NCBI RefSeq assembly: GCF_002261215.1
Contig: NZ_NEVS01000004.1
Location: forward strand, 806,001 to 870,000
Direction of reading: 5' to 3'
Length of the DNA stretch: 64,000 nucleotides
DNA from: Bordetella genomosp. 11
GTDB taxonomy: Bacteria > Pseudomonadota > Gammaproteobacteria > Burkholderiales > Burkholderiaceae_B
The notes under the pieces were generated by a model, which saw only the letters and a program-made list of their open reading frames with translations, searched no databases and had not been told where the DNA came from. The first letter of the stretch is position 1; each line of letters starts with the position of its first letter. Positions 8,363 to 17,265 of this stretch are shown here, in pieces. The position numbers and the translations under genes are program-made.

Positions 8363-9610
8363 ATGCGCGTATGCGTGATCGGCGCGGGGGTGGTCGGCGT
8401 GACCTCCGCCTATTTTCTTGCGCGGCAGGGCTACGACGTCACACTGGTGGACGGACGGGACGGTCCGGGGGAAGAAACCAGCTACGCCAATGGCGGGCAG
8501 CTCAGCTATAGCTATGTGGCGCCCCTGGCGGGGCCGGGCGTGCTGCCCAGTGTTCCCGCGTGGTTGCTGCGCGACGATTCACCCCTGCGCTTCCGTCCCC
8601 GGCTGGATCCTCATCAATGGAAGTGGTGCGTGCAATTCGCGCTGGCGTGCCGTGCGTCGGTGTCGCGCCGCGTCACGGCCGAGATGCTGACCTTGTCGTA
8701 TCTCAGCCGCGATGTCCTGCACGCGCTGCTCGAGCAGGAGCCCCTGTCCTTCAACCATTTGCGCAACGGCAAGCTGATCGTCTATCGCAGCGGCGCGCTG
8801 CTGGAAAAGGCCCGCGCCCTGGTGGACTACCAGGCCAGCCATGGCGCCGACCAGCAGGTGCTGAGCGCCGCGCGGACGGTGGAGATGGAGCCCGCGCTGG
8901 CCGGCATGCGCTCGCACCTGGCCGGCGCCGTCTATACGCCGGGAGAAGAGGTGGGCGATTGCCTGCGCTTCACCGAAGGGCTGTTCGGCCGGCTATTGCA
9001 CCAGTCCAACGTCCGTGTCCTGATGAGTACGCCGGTGTCGGCCCTGCGGCGCGACGGCGCGCGCATTGTCGCCGCCCGCACCCCCGCGGGCGACATCGAG
9101 GCGGACGCCTATGTGGTGGCGGCGGGAATGGGCAGCCGCCCGCTGCTGCGGCCGCTGGGCCAGGACGTGCCGCTCTATGGCCTGAAGGGCTATAGCCTGA
9201 GCGTGCCGATGAACGGCGATGAGGCCGCCGGTCCGGCGATCAGCGTGACGGACTACGAACGGCGCATCGTGTACGCGCCCATCGGGTCGGTGTTGCGCAT
9301 GGCCGCCATGGTGGATATCGGCGGCGACGCCGGTATCGACGAGCGACGTGTCGCGTTGCTCAAGCGCCAGGCCGCCGATACCTTTCCGGCGCTGCGCCTG
9401 CAAAACGCCCAATCCTGGGCGGGCCTGCGTCCGGCCATGCCGTCGGGCAAACCGTGGATCGGCCCCAGCCGCGCGGCCTGCAATCTGTGGATGAACCTGG
9501 GGCAGGGAGCGCTGGGATTCACGCTTGCCTGTGGCAGCGCCGCGCTGCTGACAGCGCAGATGGCCGGGATTCAGGCACCGATAGAACCGGGCCCCTTTTT
9601 GCCGGGGTGA
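8363..9610 (+). CDS. dadA: D-amino acid dehydrogenase, small-subunit type (DadA-like FAD oxidoreductase)
   Basis: A 415-residue FAD-dependent DAO-family oxidoreductase that deaminates D-amino acids to 2-oxo acids with a membrane electron acceptor. The dinucleotide-binding motif is at residues 7-12 (VIGAGVVG), followed by ETSYANGGQLSYSYVAPLA, the region characteristic of DadA, and a C-terminal MNLGQGALGFTLACGSA that closes over the flavin. ATG at 8363 is at the natural start of the Rossmann fold; 22 further upstream codons are open but lack family similarity. It is divergent from a LysR regulator with dyad sites between them. Length matches DadA. The amino-acid specificity is not readable. Confidence 0.85.
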   Translation: MRVCVIGAGVVGVTSAYFLARQGYDVTLVDGRDGPGEETSYANGGQLSYSYVAPLAGPGVLPSVPAWLLRDDSPLRFRPRLDPHQWKWCVQFALACRASVSRRVTAEMLTLSYLSRDVLHALLEQEPLSFNHLRNGKLIVYRSGALLEKARALVDYQASHGADQQVLSAARTVEMEPALAGMRSHLAGAVYTPGEEVGDCLRFTEGLFGRLLHQSNVRVLMSTPVSALRRDGARIVAARTPAGDIEADAYVVAAGMGSRPLLRPLGQDVPLYGLKGYSLSVPMNGDEAAGPAISVTDYERRIVYAPIGSVLRMAAMVDIGGDAGIDERRVALLKRQAADTFPALRLQNAQSWAGLRPAMPSGKPWIGPSRAACNLWMNLGQGALGFTLACGSAALLTAQMAGIQAPIEPGPFLPG

Positions 9611-9678
9611 TACGGCAGGAGATGCCGCGCCGAAGCGGCAGCGGGGCAACGCCGTAGGGGAATCAACGCGGATAGGGA

Positions 9679-9719
9679 CACGGCCGGCCGGGTGGGAGAT
9701 GCCCACCCGGCCGGCCGTG
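9679..9719. terminator. Strong 18-bp hairpin between convergent genes
   Basis: Perfect inverted repeat: arms 9679-9696 and 9702-9719, loop AGATG. The arms are GC-rich. It lies between the 3' ends of the dehydrogenase (+) and the small Gln-rich gene (-), so it can terminate both; no clear U-tract follows, so bidirectional termination is likely rather than certain. Confidence 0.7.
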
Positions 9720-9781
9720 CGCGACCCTATCAAGTTGCGGGAAGGCGCGCCTGGATGCTGCCCTCCCGCCATGCGGACGGA

Positions 9782-9976
9782 TTAGCGTTTCTGGTCGGAC
9801 CCCGAGCTGCGGCTGGGGTGCTGCTGCCCCTGCTGCTGGCCGGAGCGGTTCTCTTGCTGTTGTTGTTGCGAACGTTGCGGGTTCTGGTTGTGCTGTTGTC
9901 CCTGCTGGCCTTCTTGCGACTGCTGGCGCTGGCCTTGTTGGTTTTGCTGGTTCTGCTGGTTGGATTGCTGCTTCAT
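9782..9976 (-). CDS. Small Gln/Asn-rich protein of unknown function
   Basis: A 64-residue protein, almost entirely Gln, Asn, Ser, Arg and Gly, starting MKQQSNQQNQQNQQGQ and ending SGSDQKR. It has no hydrophobic segment, so it should be soluble and disordered. The ATG at 9976 is preceded by AAAGGAG at ideal spacing, and a strong hairpin follows its stop, so it looks like a genuine expressed gene rather than a chance open frame. No function is assigned. Such low-complexity proteins in other bacteria have been linked to stress, but nothing here shows that. It is read away from the TPR gene at 10200. Confidence 0.6.
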   Translation of the reverse strand: MKQQSNQQNQQNQQGQRQQSQEGQQGQQHNQNPQRSQQQQQENRSGQQQGQQHPSRSSGSDQKR

Positions 9977-10199
9977 TGCTGGCTCCTTTGCATGATTGCC
10001 CCCACCGAGACGGACGGCGGGGGAATGCGGACCGGATCCGCGTGGATTGCGCAGCAAATGCTGTGCCTCGGTTGCTTAGTCCGGTCGTCGGATGGCACAA
10101 GGTTTTCACGCATTGCCGCGGGCGCGCGATCGTAGTCAGATCGGGAAAAAGACCCGCCTATCGATTCCGGGGCGGGCGATGCGTGCCAGGGGGATCGCC

Positions 10200-11522
10200 A
10201 TGGCGCTGACCGATATACGGGGCAATCCCGTTTCCACCCGCGACGACGAAACGCTGGAAGGCTACGAGACGGCGCAATCGTTGTTCCACGGCTATTACGG
10301 CGACCCGTTGGGTGTCATCGACGCCGTTCTGGCGCGCGATCCCGAGTTCGTCATGGGCCATGCGCTGCGGGCCGGCATGCTCATCACTGCCAGCGACCAA
10401 TGCGTGCAATCCATGCTGCGCGACAGCGTCCAGGCGGCAGAAAGCCTGCATGCCGCCGCCAACGAACGCGAACGCAGGCACACGGCGGCGGCGCGCGCGT
10501 GGCTGGATGGCCGGTTGGAGGAGTCGCTGGCACGCTACGCCGATATCCTGCTGGACCATCCCCGCGACACGCTGGCGCTGCAGGTCGGCCACATCGGCGA
10601 TTTTCTCCTCGGCCGGTCCGTCATGCTGCGCGATCGCGTCGCCGGCATTCTGCCGGCCTGGGATACCCATATGCCGGATTTCGGATACGTGCTGGGCATG
10701 TATGCCTTCGGACTGGAGGAAACCAATCTCTATGACGAGGCCGAAGCGCAAGGACGCCGCGCGCTCGATATGAACCGGCGCGATCCGTGGGCCGTCCATG
10801 CCGTGGCCCATGTGATGGAAATGCAAGGCCGGGTCGAGGAGGGCATTGCGTGGCTGGATGGCCGTCGCGACGATTGGGCCGCCGAGAATATGCTGGCCGT
10901 GCACAACTGGTGGCACCTGGCGTTGTTCCACCTGGACCATGACCAGATGGACCGGGTGCTCGCGCTGTATGACCGGCGGATACGCGAGGAGTCCTCCGGG
11001 CAGGTGCTGGATCTGATCGATGGGTCCGCCATGTTATGGCGCTTATGGCTGCGCGGCGTGGATGTCGGGCGGCGTTGGCGGGAGCTTGCCGATGCCTGGC
11101 AGGCGCATGGCGGCGCCGGCTATTACGCCTTCAACGACGTGCATGCCCTGATGGCGTATCTGGGCGCCGGCGACGGCGCGGCGGCGCAGGCGCTGATCGA
11201 GAGCATGGAAAGCGCGGCTGCCGGCTCGGGCACCAATGCCATGATGACGCGCGATGTCGGCTTGCCCGTCGCGCATGCGCTGGTGGCTTTCGTGCGCGAG
11301 GACTATGACCGCGCCATCGCGCTGCTGCGCGATGTACGGCTGATCGCGCATCGCTTCGGAGGCAGCCACGCGCAGCGCGACGTGCTGGGGCTGACGCTGG
11401 TGGAGGCCGCGTTGCGCGAGGGCGCGCGCGGTCTGGCCAAGGTGCTGGCCGCCGAACGTCTGGCATTGAAGCCGGCCAGCGTGGGCAACCAGCGCCTGGC
11501 GGCGCGCGCGGCGGCGTTGTAG
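10200..11522 (+). CDS. TTC38-like tetratricopeptide-repeat protein
   Basis: A 440-residue all-helical protein with TPR-like repeats across most of its length. The central block HAVAHVMEMQGRVEEGI...HNWWHLALFHLD is the hallmark of the TTC38 family, which runs from bacteria to mammals and has no settled biochemical role. The chosen ATG has AGGGGG a few bases upstream; an in-frame ATG at 10179 is the alternative. It stands alone, with the Gln-rich gene divergent on one side and dnaE2 convergent on the other, only 13 bp from its stop. No signal peptide, so probably cytoplasmic. Confidence 0.75.
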   Translation: MALTDIRGNPVSTRDDETLEGYETAQSLFHGYYGDPLGVIDAVLARDPEFVMGHALRAGMLITASDQCVQSMLRDSVQAAESLHAAANERERRHTAAARAWLDGRLEESLARYADILLDHPRDTLALQVGHIGDFLLGRSVMLRDRVAGILPAWDTHMPDFGYVLGMYAFGLEETNLYDEAEAQGRRALDMNRRDPWAVHAVAHVMEMQGRVEEGIAWLDGRRDDWAAENMLAVHNWWHLALFHLDHDQMDRVLALYDRRIREESSGQVLDLIDGSAMLWRLWLRGVDVGRRWRELADAWQAHGGAGYYAFNDVHALMAYLGAGDGAAAQALIESMESAAAGSGTNAMMTRDVGLPVAHALVAFVREDYDRAIALLRDVRLIAHRFGGSHAQRDVLGLTLVEAALREGARGLAKVLAAERLALKPASVGNQRLAARAAAL

Positions 11523-11535
11523 GCGTTGCCGGCTT

Positions 11536-14500
11536 TCAATGGAAATTCCGGCTGCCGACCGATAGGTCTCCCAACAGCGGCGTCAGGTCGACCAGGCGGT
11601 GCGCGATCAAATGGCGCACCTTGTTGACGTTCTGCCAAACGCCGTACACGCCCAGCAGCGTGGAGGCCAGCAATTCCTGGCGCTGGCGTTCGATCAGTTC
11701 GGGCCGCACCACGACGTTGACCGCGCCGGTTTCATCCTCGATGGAAACGAAGATCGTGCCGTTGGCGGTGCCGGGCCGCTGCCGCACCGTCACCAGGCCG
11801 CAGGCGCGCGCCAGGCGCTTATCGGGATAGCCGTTCAGGGTCTCGGCCGTTTCGAACCGGCGCGCCTGGAGCTTGCCGCGCAGCAAGGCCAGCGGATGGC
11901 GATGCAGGGTGAAGCGCAGTGAACGGTAATCGTCGGCGATGGTTTGTCCTTCGGTCGGCATGGGCAGGTCGGGCGTCCGGGCTTCAACGATGGCGGCATC
12001 GCGTAGCAGCCCTTTGGCCGGAGGGCCGGCGGCGGCTTCCCAGCGTGCCTGGCGGCGGTGGCCGGCCAGGTTGAGCAGGGCATCGGCCGCGGCCAGCGCG
12101 TCCAGATCGTGGCGGCCGAGGTCGGCGCGTCGCGCCAGGTCCCCCGTATCCGCGAAAGGCTGCTGCGCGCGCGCGGCGGCGATGCGCCCGGCGGCCGCTT
12201 CGGACATGCCCTTGACCAGGCTCATGCCCAGCCGCACCGCGGGACGTGCGTCCGGCCCGCCCCGATGGCCGGCATGGCGGCCCGCCGCGCCATGTCCGCC
12301 AGGATCTTCATGGGCAGTGCCGCCCTCTTGGCCGAAGTCCAGGCGGCTGTCCCAATCACTGGCGCGAACGTCCACCGGCAGCACCCGCACGCCGTGGCGG
12401 CGCGCATCCTGGATCAGTTGGGCCGGCGCATAGAACCCCATGGGTTGCGAATTCAACAGGGCCGCCAGGAAGGCTTCCGGTTCGTGGCGCTTGAGCCAGG
12501 AGCTGGCATAGGCCAGCAGGGCGAAGCTGGCGGCATGGCTTTCCGGAAAACCGTATTCCCCGAACCCCTCGACCTGCCGGAAGATGGCTTCGGCGAATTC
12601 CTTGGTATAGCCATGCGCCAGCATGCCGCCGACCAGCTTGGCGTGGAACTTGTCCACGCCGCCCTTGCGCCGCCAGGCCGCCATCGAGCGGCGCAGTTCA
12701 TCGGCTTCCCCGCCCGTGAAACCCGCCGCCACCATGGCGATCTGCATGACCTGCTCCTGGAAGATGGGGACGCCCATGGTGCGTTCCAGCACCGTGCGCA
12801 CTTTATCGCTGGGGTAGGTGACAGGCTCCATGCCCTGGCGCCGCCGCAGGTAGGGATGCACCATGCCGCCCTGGATGGGGCCGGGGCGCACGATGGCCAC
12901 CTCCACCACCAGGTCGTAGTATTCGCGCGGGCGCAGGCGCGGCAGCATGGTCATCTGGGCGCGCGATTCGATCTGGAACACGCCTATCGTATCGGCCTCG
13001 CAAATCATGTCGTAGGTGGGCGCGTCGTCCGGCGGGATATCCTGCATGGCGAACGGCTGGCCGCGCCGCAGCGATACCAGCTCCAGCGCGCGGCGGATCA
13101 CCGAAAGCATGCCCAGGGCCAGCACATCCACCTTGAGCAGGCGCATGGCGTCCAGGTCGTCCTTGTCCCATTGCACCACGCTGCGGCCTTCCATCGCGGC
13201 GTTTTCGATGGGCACCAGCCGCGACAGTTTTCCGCGCGACATGACAAAGCCCCCCGGATGCTGCGACAGATGCCGCGGGAATCCCATCAGCAGCGTGGCC
13301 AGCGCCGCCCACTGCCTGGCGACGACGGATTCGGGGTCCAGCCCGCAGCCCTGGAAGCCGCGCAGCAATTCCGCGCGATCGTCCCACCACTGGTGCGCCT
13401 TGGCGACCGCGTCGACGATGGCCGGGTCCACGCCCAGGGCCTTGCCGGTGTCGCGCAGCACGCTGCGGGGGCGGTAGGTAATGACCACGGCCGTCAGCGC
13501 GGCGCGCGCGCGCCCGTATTTTTCGTAGATGTACTGGATGACCTCTTCGCGCCGCTGGTGTTCGAAATCGACGTCGATATCGGGCGGCTCGTTGCGTTCC
13601 TTGCTGATGAAGCGTTCGAACAGCGAGTTGCCGCGCGCCGGGTCGACCTCCGTGATGCCCAGGCAGTAGCACACCGCGGAATTGGCGGCGGAGCCTCGTC
13701 CCTGGCACAGGATGCCCTTGGTACGGGCGAACTTGACGATGTCGTAGACCGTCAGGAAGTAGGCTTCGTAGCGCAGGTCCTGGATCAGCGCCAATTCCTT
13801 TTCGATCTGTTCGACGACGATATCCGGCGTGCGTTCGCCGAAGCGGCGGCGCGCGCCGGCATAGGTCTCGGCGCGCAGGTACGAAGCGGGAGTGGCGCCG
13901 GCCGGCACGATTTCGTCCGGATATTCGTAGCGCAGCTCGTCCAGGTTGAAGGTGCAGCGGCGTGCGATCTCCAGCGTCTGGCGCAGCGCCTCCGCGTCAT
14001 GGAGCCGGGCCAGCTGCAGGCGCGAACGCAAATGGCGTTCGGCATTGGCGGCCAGCGCATAGCCGCATTCGCCGACCGGCTTGCCCAGGCGGATGGCCGT
14101 CAGCGTGTCATGCAGGGGCTTGCGCGAGCGCACATGCATTTCGGCCAGCCCCAGCGCGGCGATGGGCAATCCGCAGGATTGGGCGGCGCTTTCCACGGCA
14201 TCGCGATGCAGGTCATCGCGGGATTGGTGCCTGAGCGTCAGGCCGATCCATGCCCGGCCGGGAAAGACACGCGCCAGCCAGCGCGCCTGGTCCGCCAGCC
14301 GATCGGCGGCGATGCCGTGCGCCGGCGCCAGGATGGCCAGGCATTCGGGCAGGCCGGCCAGATGCCGGGAATTCGCCGGCGGGTGTTCCAGATGGGAGGC
14401 GGCAAGATGGTACGAGCCTTTTTTGCTCGCGCCGGTGCGCGCCAGCGTGATCAGTTCGCACAGGTTGCCGTAGCCTTCGCGGGTTTGCGCCAGCAGGATC

Positions 14501-14811
14501 AGGCGCACGGGTTCGGCGTGGCCGGCGAGTTCGAAATAGCTGCCGATGATCAAGGGCAGCTTGTGCGCCTTGGCTTCGGTATGCGCGCGCACCACGCCCG
14601 CCACCGAGCATTCGTCGGTGATGGCCAGGGCGGCGTAACCCAGCTCGGCGGCGCGGCTGACCAGTTCTTCCGCGTGCGACGCGCCACGCAGGAAGGTGAA
14701 GTTGGTCATGCAGCCCAGTTCGGCATAGGCGGGAAGCGTATGCCGCGGGATGCCGGGTACCGGCGCATTGCCATATTCGTCTGGCATTGGATCGTCATCG
14801 GGCGCGTGCAT
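11536..14811 (-). CDS. dnaE2: Error-prone DNA polymerase III alpha subunit DnaE2 (ImuC)
   Basis: A 1091-residue C-family polymerase that performs damage-induced translesion synthesis with ImuA and ImuB. The order is PHP domain at the N-terminus (YAELGCMTNFTFLRGASHAE), polymerase core with the catalytic acidic motif PDIDVDF near residue 410 and LLKVDVLALG near 564, helix-hairpin-helix region and a C-terminal OB fold. It is shorter than the replicative DnaE (about 1160), as usual for DnaE2. It is the last gene of imuA-imuB-dnaE2 and starts 6 bp after the imuB stop. Control by the SOS response is expected through the LexA-like box ahead of imuA. Confidence 0.95.
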   Translation of the reverse strand: MHAPDDDPMPDEYGNAPVPGIPRHTLPAYAELGCMTNFTFLRGASHAEELVSRAAELGYAALAITDECSVAGVVRAHTEAKAHKLPLIIGSYFELAGHAEPVRLILLAQTREGYGNLCELITLARTGASKKGSYHLAASHLEHPPANSRHLAGLPECLAILAPAHGIAADRLADQARWLARVFPGRAWIGLTLRHQSRDDLHRDAVESAAQSCGLPIAALGLAEMHVRSRKPLHDTLTAIRLGKPVGECGYALAANAERHLRSRLQLARLHDAEALRQTLEIARRCTFNLDELRYEYPDEIVPAGATPASYLRAETYAGARRRFGERTPDIVVEQIEKELALIQDLRYEAYFLTVYDIVKFARTKGILCQGRGSAANSAVCYCLGITEVDPARGNSLFERFISKERNEPPDIDVDFEHQRREEVIQYIYEKYGRARAALTAVVITYRPRSVLRDTGKALGVDPAIVDAVAKAHQWWDDRAELLRGFQGCGLDPESVVARQWAALATLLMGFPRHLSQHPGGFVMSRGKLSRLVPIENAAMEGRSVVQWDKDDLDAMRLLKVDVLALGMLSVIRRALELVSLRRGQPFAMQDIPPDDAPTYDMICEADTIGVFQIESRAQMTMLPRLRPREYYDLVVEVAIVRPGPIQGGMVHPYLRRRQGMEPVTYPSDKVRTVLERTMGVPIFQEQVMQIAMVAAGFTGGEADELRRSMAAWRRKGGVDKFHAKLVGGMLAHGYTKEFAEAIFRQVEGFGEYGFPESHAASFALLAYASSWLKRHEPEAFLAALLNSQPMGFYAPAQLIQDARRHGVRVLPVDVRASDWDSRLDFGQEGGTAHEDPGGHGAAGRHAGHRGGPDARPAVRLGMSLVKGMSEAAAGRIAAARAQQPFADTGDLARRADLGRHDLDALAAADALLNLAGHRRQARWEAAAGPPAKGLLRDAAIVEARTPDLPMPTEGQTIADDYRSLRFTLHRHPLALLRGKLQARRFETAETLNGYPDKRLARACGLVTVRQRPGTANGTIFVSIEDETGAVNVVVRPELIERQRQELLASTLLGVYGVWQNVNKVRHLIAHRLVDLTPLLGDLSVGSRNFH

Positions 14812-14817
14812 GGCGGT

Positions 14818-16278
14818 TCAGGCGTACAGCCCGTGCAGATACCAGCGTGCATCGGTCATGCCGCGTTCGCGGTAGATCCAGAAGCGGGCGGCGTGCGCGT
14901 CTTCCGCCACGAAATAATCACGTACCGCGGCAGCTTCGTCCCACCAGCCGCTTTCGATGCGTTCGGGGCCGCGCACCAGTGTCAGGGGCGTGCCGTGCAC
15001 GGGACGGTTGCGCCGCACTTGCAGCGGCTGGGGCGGATCGAGCAGCCAGAAGGGGCGATCCAGCACTGGCGCGGCCGCGTGTGCGTCGCTTGCATCCTGC
15101 ACGGGCTTCCAGCGATTGGCGAGCTCGGGCCGATGATCCGCGGCGGGGCTGGGCCGCAGCACCCGATCGGCGCCGAGGCGGGCGGTCAGCATATCCAGCA
15201 GGCGAGCGCGCTCGCTCGCGACTTGGGCGGGTTCGGGAAACAGCGTGGTATTGGCCGCCGGTTGCGGCACCGTCCGCGGCGCGTCCAGCGCGACCGCGAT
15301 CACCGGCGCCTGCAGTGTCATGCGTCCCAGGCGTTCGCGCAGCAGGCCCAGCAGGTGAGCGGGCTGCCAGGCAGGTTCGGCCAGGGTCAATTCCAGCAGG
15401 CTGGGCGGCCGCGCATGGCGGCCGCGTTCGTGTTCCAGCACCAGGGTCAACCGGGGTACGGCACGCTGCCGGGCAGCCAGCCAGCCGCTCATCTGTTCCA
15501 CCAGGATGCGCGCCACCGCAAGCACGGCATCGGTATGCTCGATGCGTTCGATCAATTCGTAGCGGCGCTTGAAAGCAGGCGGTGGGGATATCCATGCATA
15601 AGCCTGCGGCGCGTCGCCGTAGGCGGCATCCAGGGCTTTCAACAGCGCGGTCCCACAGCGTCGCTGCAAGCCGGCACGGGGCAGGCGGCGCAGGAAGCCG
15701 AAGTGCCGGCAACCGATGCCATGCAGCCATTCCAGATGGGGCTGGGCTTGCGGCAGCAGGGCGCAAGGCAGCGCGTCCAGGCGTCGCGCCAGCCGTGCCG
15801 CAACCAACGCATGGCGCGGTCCGGCATCGTTGCGGCACGCCAGCAGCCAGGCGCCGCCGGCTGTGGGCGCCATGCCCAGGCGCGCCTGCAGGCCCAGGAT
15901 ACGCAGGGTATGGGCGACGCGGCGCGCCAAGGCGCGAGGCCCGCTGAATACGCGCAGGCTGGCGCCCACGTTCAGCAGCAAACTGCCCTGGGTGCCCAGC
16001 GCGACGTCCGGCGTGTATTGCAGCAGCGCCAGCGCGGCGCCTTCCAGCGCGGTATTTTCGGCCGCGACGTCGCGATCCAGCAGGATGGCGTGCGGCGCCA
16101 GCGCGTTGGCGCCCGCGCGGCGCATGCCCAGGCGGATGCCATGGGCAGCCGCGGCCGGCGTCAGCGTCATGACGCATTCGTGCTCGATCACCGCGCATGC
16201 CGTGGCGTCAAGCGGCCACGGCGGATGCAGGGCGTCCAGCGCCAGCCTCGGCAGGTGAATGGCGATCCAGAGTTGCAT
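14818..16278 (-). CDS. imuB: ImuB, catalytically inactive Y-family polymerase subunit
   Basis: A 486-residue Y-family-like protein beginning LWIAIHLPRLALD. Here the metal-binding DxD of active DinB/UmuC polymerases is missing, as is normal for ImuB, which acts as a hub between the beta clamp, ImuA and DnaE2. The palm/little-finger region and the C-terminal ImuB extension (RFWIYRERG...WYLHGLYA) are present. The start at 16278 is an ATG inside the end of imuA; a TTG 15 bp upstream is less likely. The 71-bp overlap with imuA indicates coupled translation. Confidence 0.92.
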   Translation of the reverse strand: MQLWIAIHLPRLALDALHPPWPLDATACAVIEHECVMTLTPAAAAHGIRLGMRRAGANALAPHAILLDRDVAAENTALEGAALALLQYTPDVALGTQGSLLLNVGASLRVFSGPRALARRVAHTLRILGLQARLGMAPTAGGAWLLACRNDAGPRHALVAARLARRLDALPCALLPQAQPHLEWLHGIGCRHFGFLRRLPRAGLQRRCGTALLKALDAAYGDAPQAYAWISPPPAFKRRYELIERIEHTDAVLAVARILVEQMSGWLAARQRAVPRLTLVLEHERGRHARPPSLLELTLAEPAWQPAHLLGLLRERLGRMTLQAPVIAVALDAPRTVPQPAANTTLFPEPAQVASERARLLDMLTARLGADRVLRPSPAADHRPELANRWKPVQDASDAHAAAPVLDRPFWLLDPPQPLQVRRNRPVHGTPLTLVRGPERIESGWWDEAAAVRDYFVAEDAHAARFWIYRERGMTDARWYLHGLYA

Positions 16279-16981
16279 GGGTATTCGAGACAAGATCGTG
16301 CGCGGGATGCGGCGTATCGATCGGTGTGAGGTGTGGCGTTTCGCGCGATGGCGTGGAAGATCCTTCCAGCGCGATGAACAAGGAATGGCTGCATACCGGT
16401 CCGCGACGCTTGACGATATCCACCCGCAGTCCGTCGCCGGCCGGCGCCAGGGCCAGCCGCAACGGCGCGGGCGATGCCTGGGCCACCGCGCGCGCCGGCC
16501 TCAGGCAGAAAAACAGCGTGGCGCCAGCCTGTGCCGCCAGATGCAGCCGGCGCAGGGATTCCGGCCTTGCCTGCGGCAGCCAGCAGAGCAGGGCGGCGCA
16601 GCCGCCGTTCTTCAGGATTTGTTCCGCCGCCCACAGCGCATCGGCCGGCCGGGCGGGATTCACCCACAGGAGCCGGGCGGGGTCCAATCCCCAACTGGTC
16701 CATGCCGCGATATGCGGCACGCAGGGCGGCTGTACCAGAACGATGCTGCCTTCCTGACCCAGGCCCCGCAGCGCCGGCCGCAGCAGCCGCATTTCTCCTA
16801 TCCCGGCGCGTGGCAGCAAAAGTTCGTTCAACGCCCCCGCAGGCCAGCCGCCGCCGGGAAGTTCCCGCGCCAGCTCCGGGTACCCCGTGGGTACCGCCGC
16901 GCGCGCCGCCCGCGCGAGCTGCGTCCCCCGCCATAAGGCGGGATGGATCTGTTCGGGAGGCGGCATGGAAAGCCTGGACAT
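16208..16981 (-). CDS. imuA: ImuA, SulA/RecA-like subunit of the SOS mutasome
   Basis: A 257-residue protein of the ImuA (SulA-like) family, with the N-terminal HPALWRGTQL and the PTGYPELARELPGGGWPAGALNELL block that defines the family and resembles the RecA-like core entry. It recruits or regulates the DnaE2-ImuB pair. The frame is open back to 17047, but that start lies inside the LexA-like box, so the ATG at 16981 is chosen (16966 is also possible). First gene of the SOS-controlled operon. The last ~70 bases are shared with imuB; this C-terminal tail has low complexity and is probably dispensable. Confidence 0.88.
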   Translation of the reverse strand: MSRLSMPPPEQIHPALWRGTQLARAARAAVPTGYPELARELPGGGWPAGALNELLLPRAGIGEMRLLRPALRGLGQEGSIVLVQPPCVPHIAAWTSWGLDPARLLWVNPARPADALWAAEQILKNGGCAALLCWLPQARPESLRRLHLAAQAGATLFFCLRPARAVAQASPAPLRLALAPAGDGLRVDIVKRRGPVCSHSLFIALEGSSTPSRETPHLTPIDTPHPAHDLVSNTHATLDRHSPAEAGAGRPASAVAA

Positions 16982-17039
16982 GGTGGCGGGACAAAGGCGG
17001 AAACGCCCTGGCGGATAGGGCCGGGGCGCTGGATTTTCA

Positions 17040-17055
17040 CTGGACAAATATACAG
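17040..17055 (-). promoter_or_regulatory. LexA-like SOS box upstream of imuA-imuB-dnaE2
   Basis: CTGGACAAATATACAG read on the plus strand, that is CTGT-N8-CCAG on the gene strand: one mismatch to the LexA consensus CTGT-N8-ACAG, with an AT-rich centre. It lies about 60 bp upstream of the imuA start, the usual place for a SOS operator. This operon type is LexA-controlled in most bacteria that have it. Confidence 0.7.
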
Positions 17056-17265
17056 TAAAAACGATCCCGCATCGCTTCCGTTACCAGGTGCCACGCCACG
17101 GTAGAGCAGGCGCGGGAACGGCCCTTTCCGACGGTTCGAGGTACCACCCCCGTTCCACTGCCATTGGCAAGTTTTACAGTCGAGTGCGGCGTGCCATTGC
17201 CGTCAGGATTGAACTTTCCACGCTTCGCCTCCATCTGACATGCCACTGTGATGGGAGGGTTCCCT

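Noticed and set aside
12058..16329. Very long plus-strand open frame opposite dnaE2/imuB
   Set aside because: It is antisense to two well-recognised polymerase genes, has His/Gln/Ala/Arg-biased composition and no family similarity; a GC-rich antisense frame.
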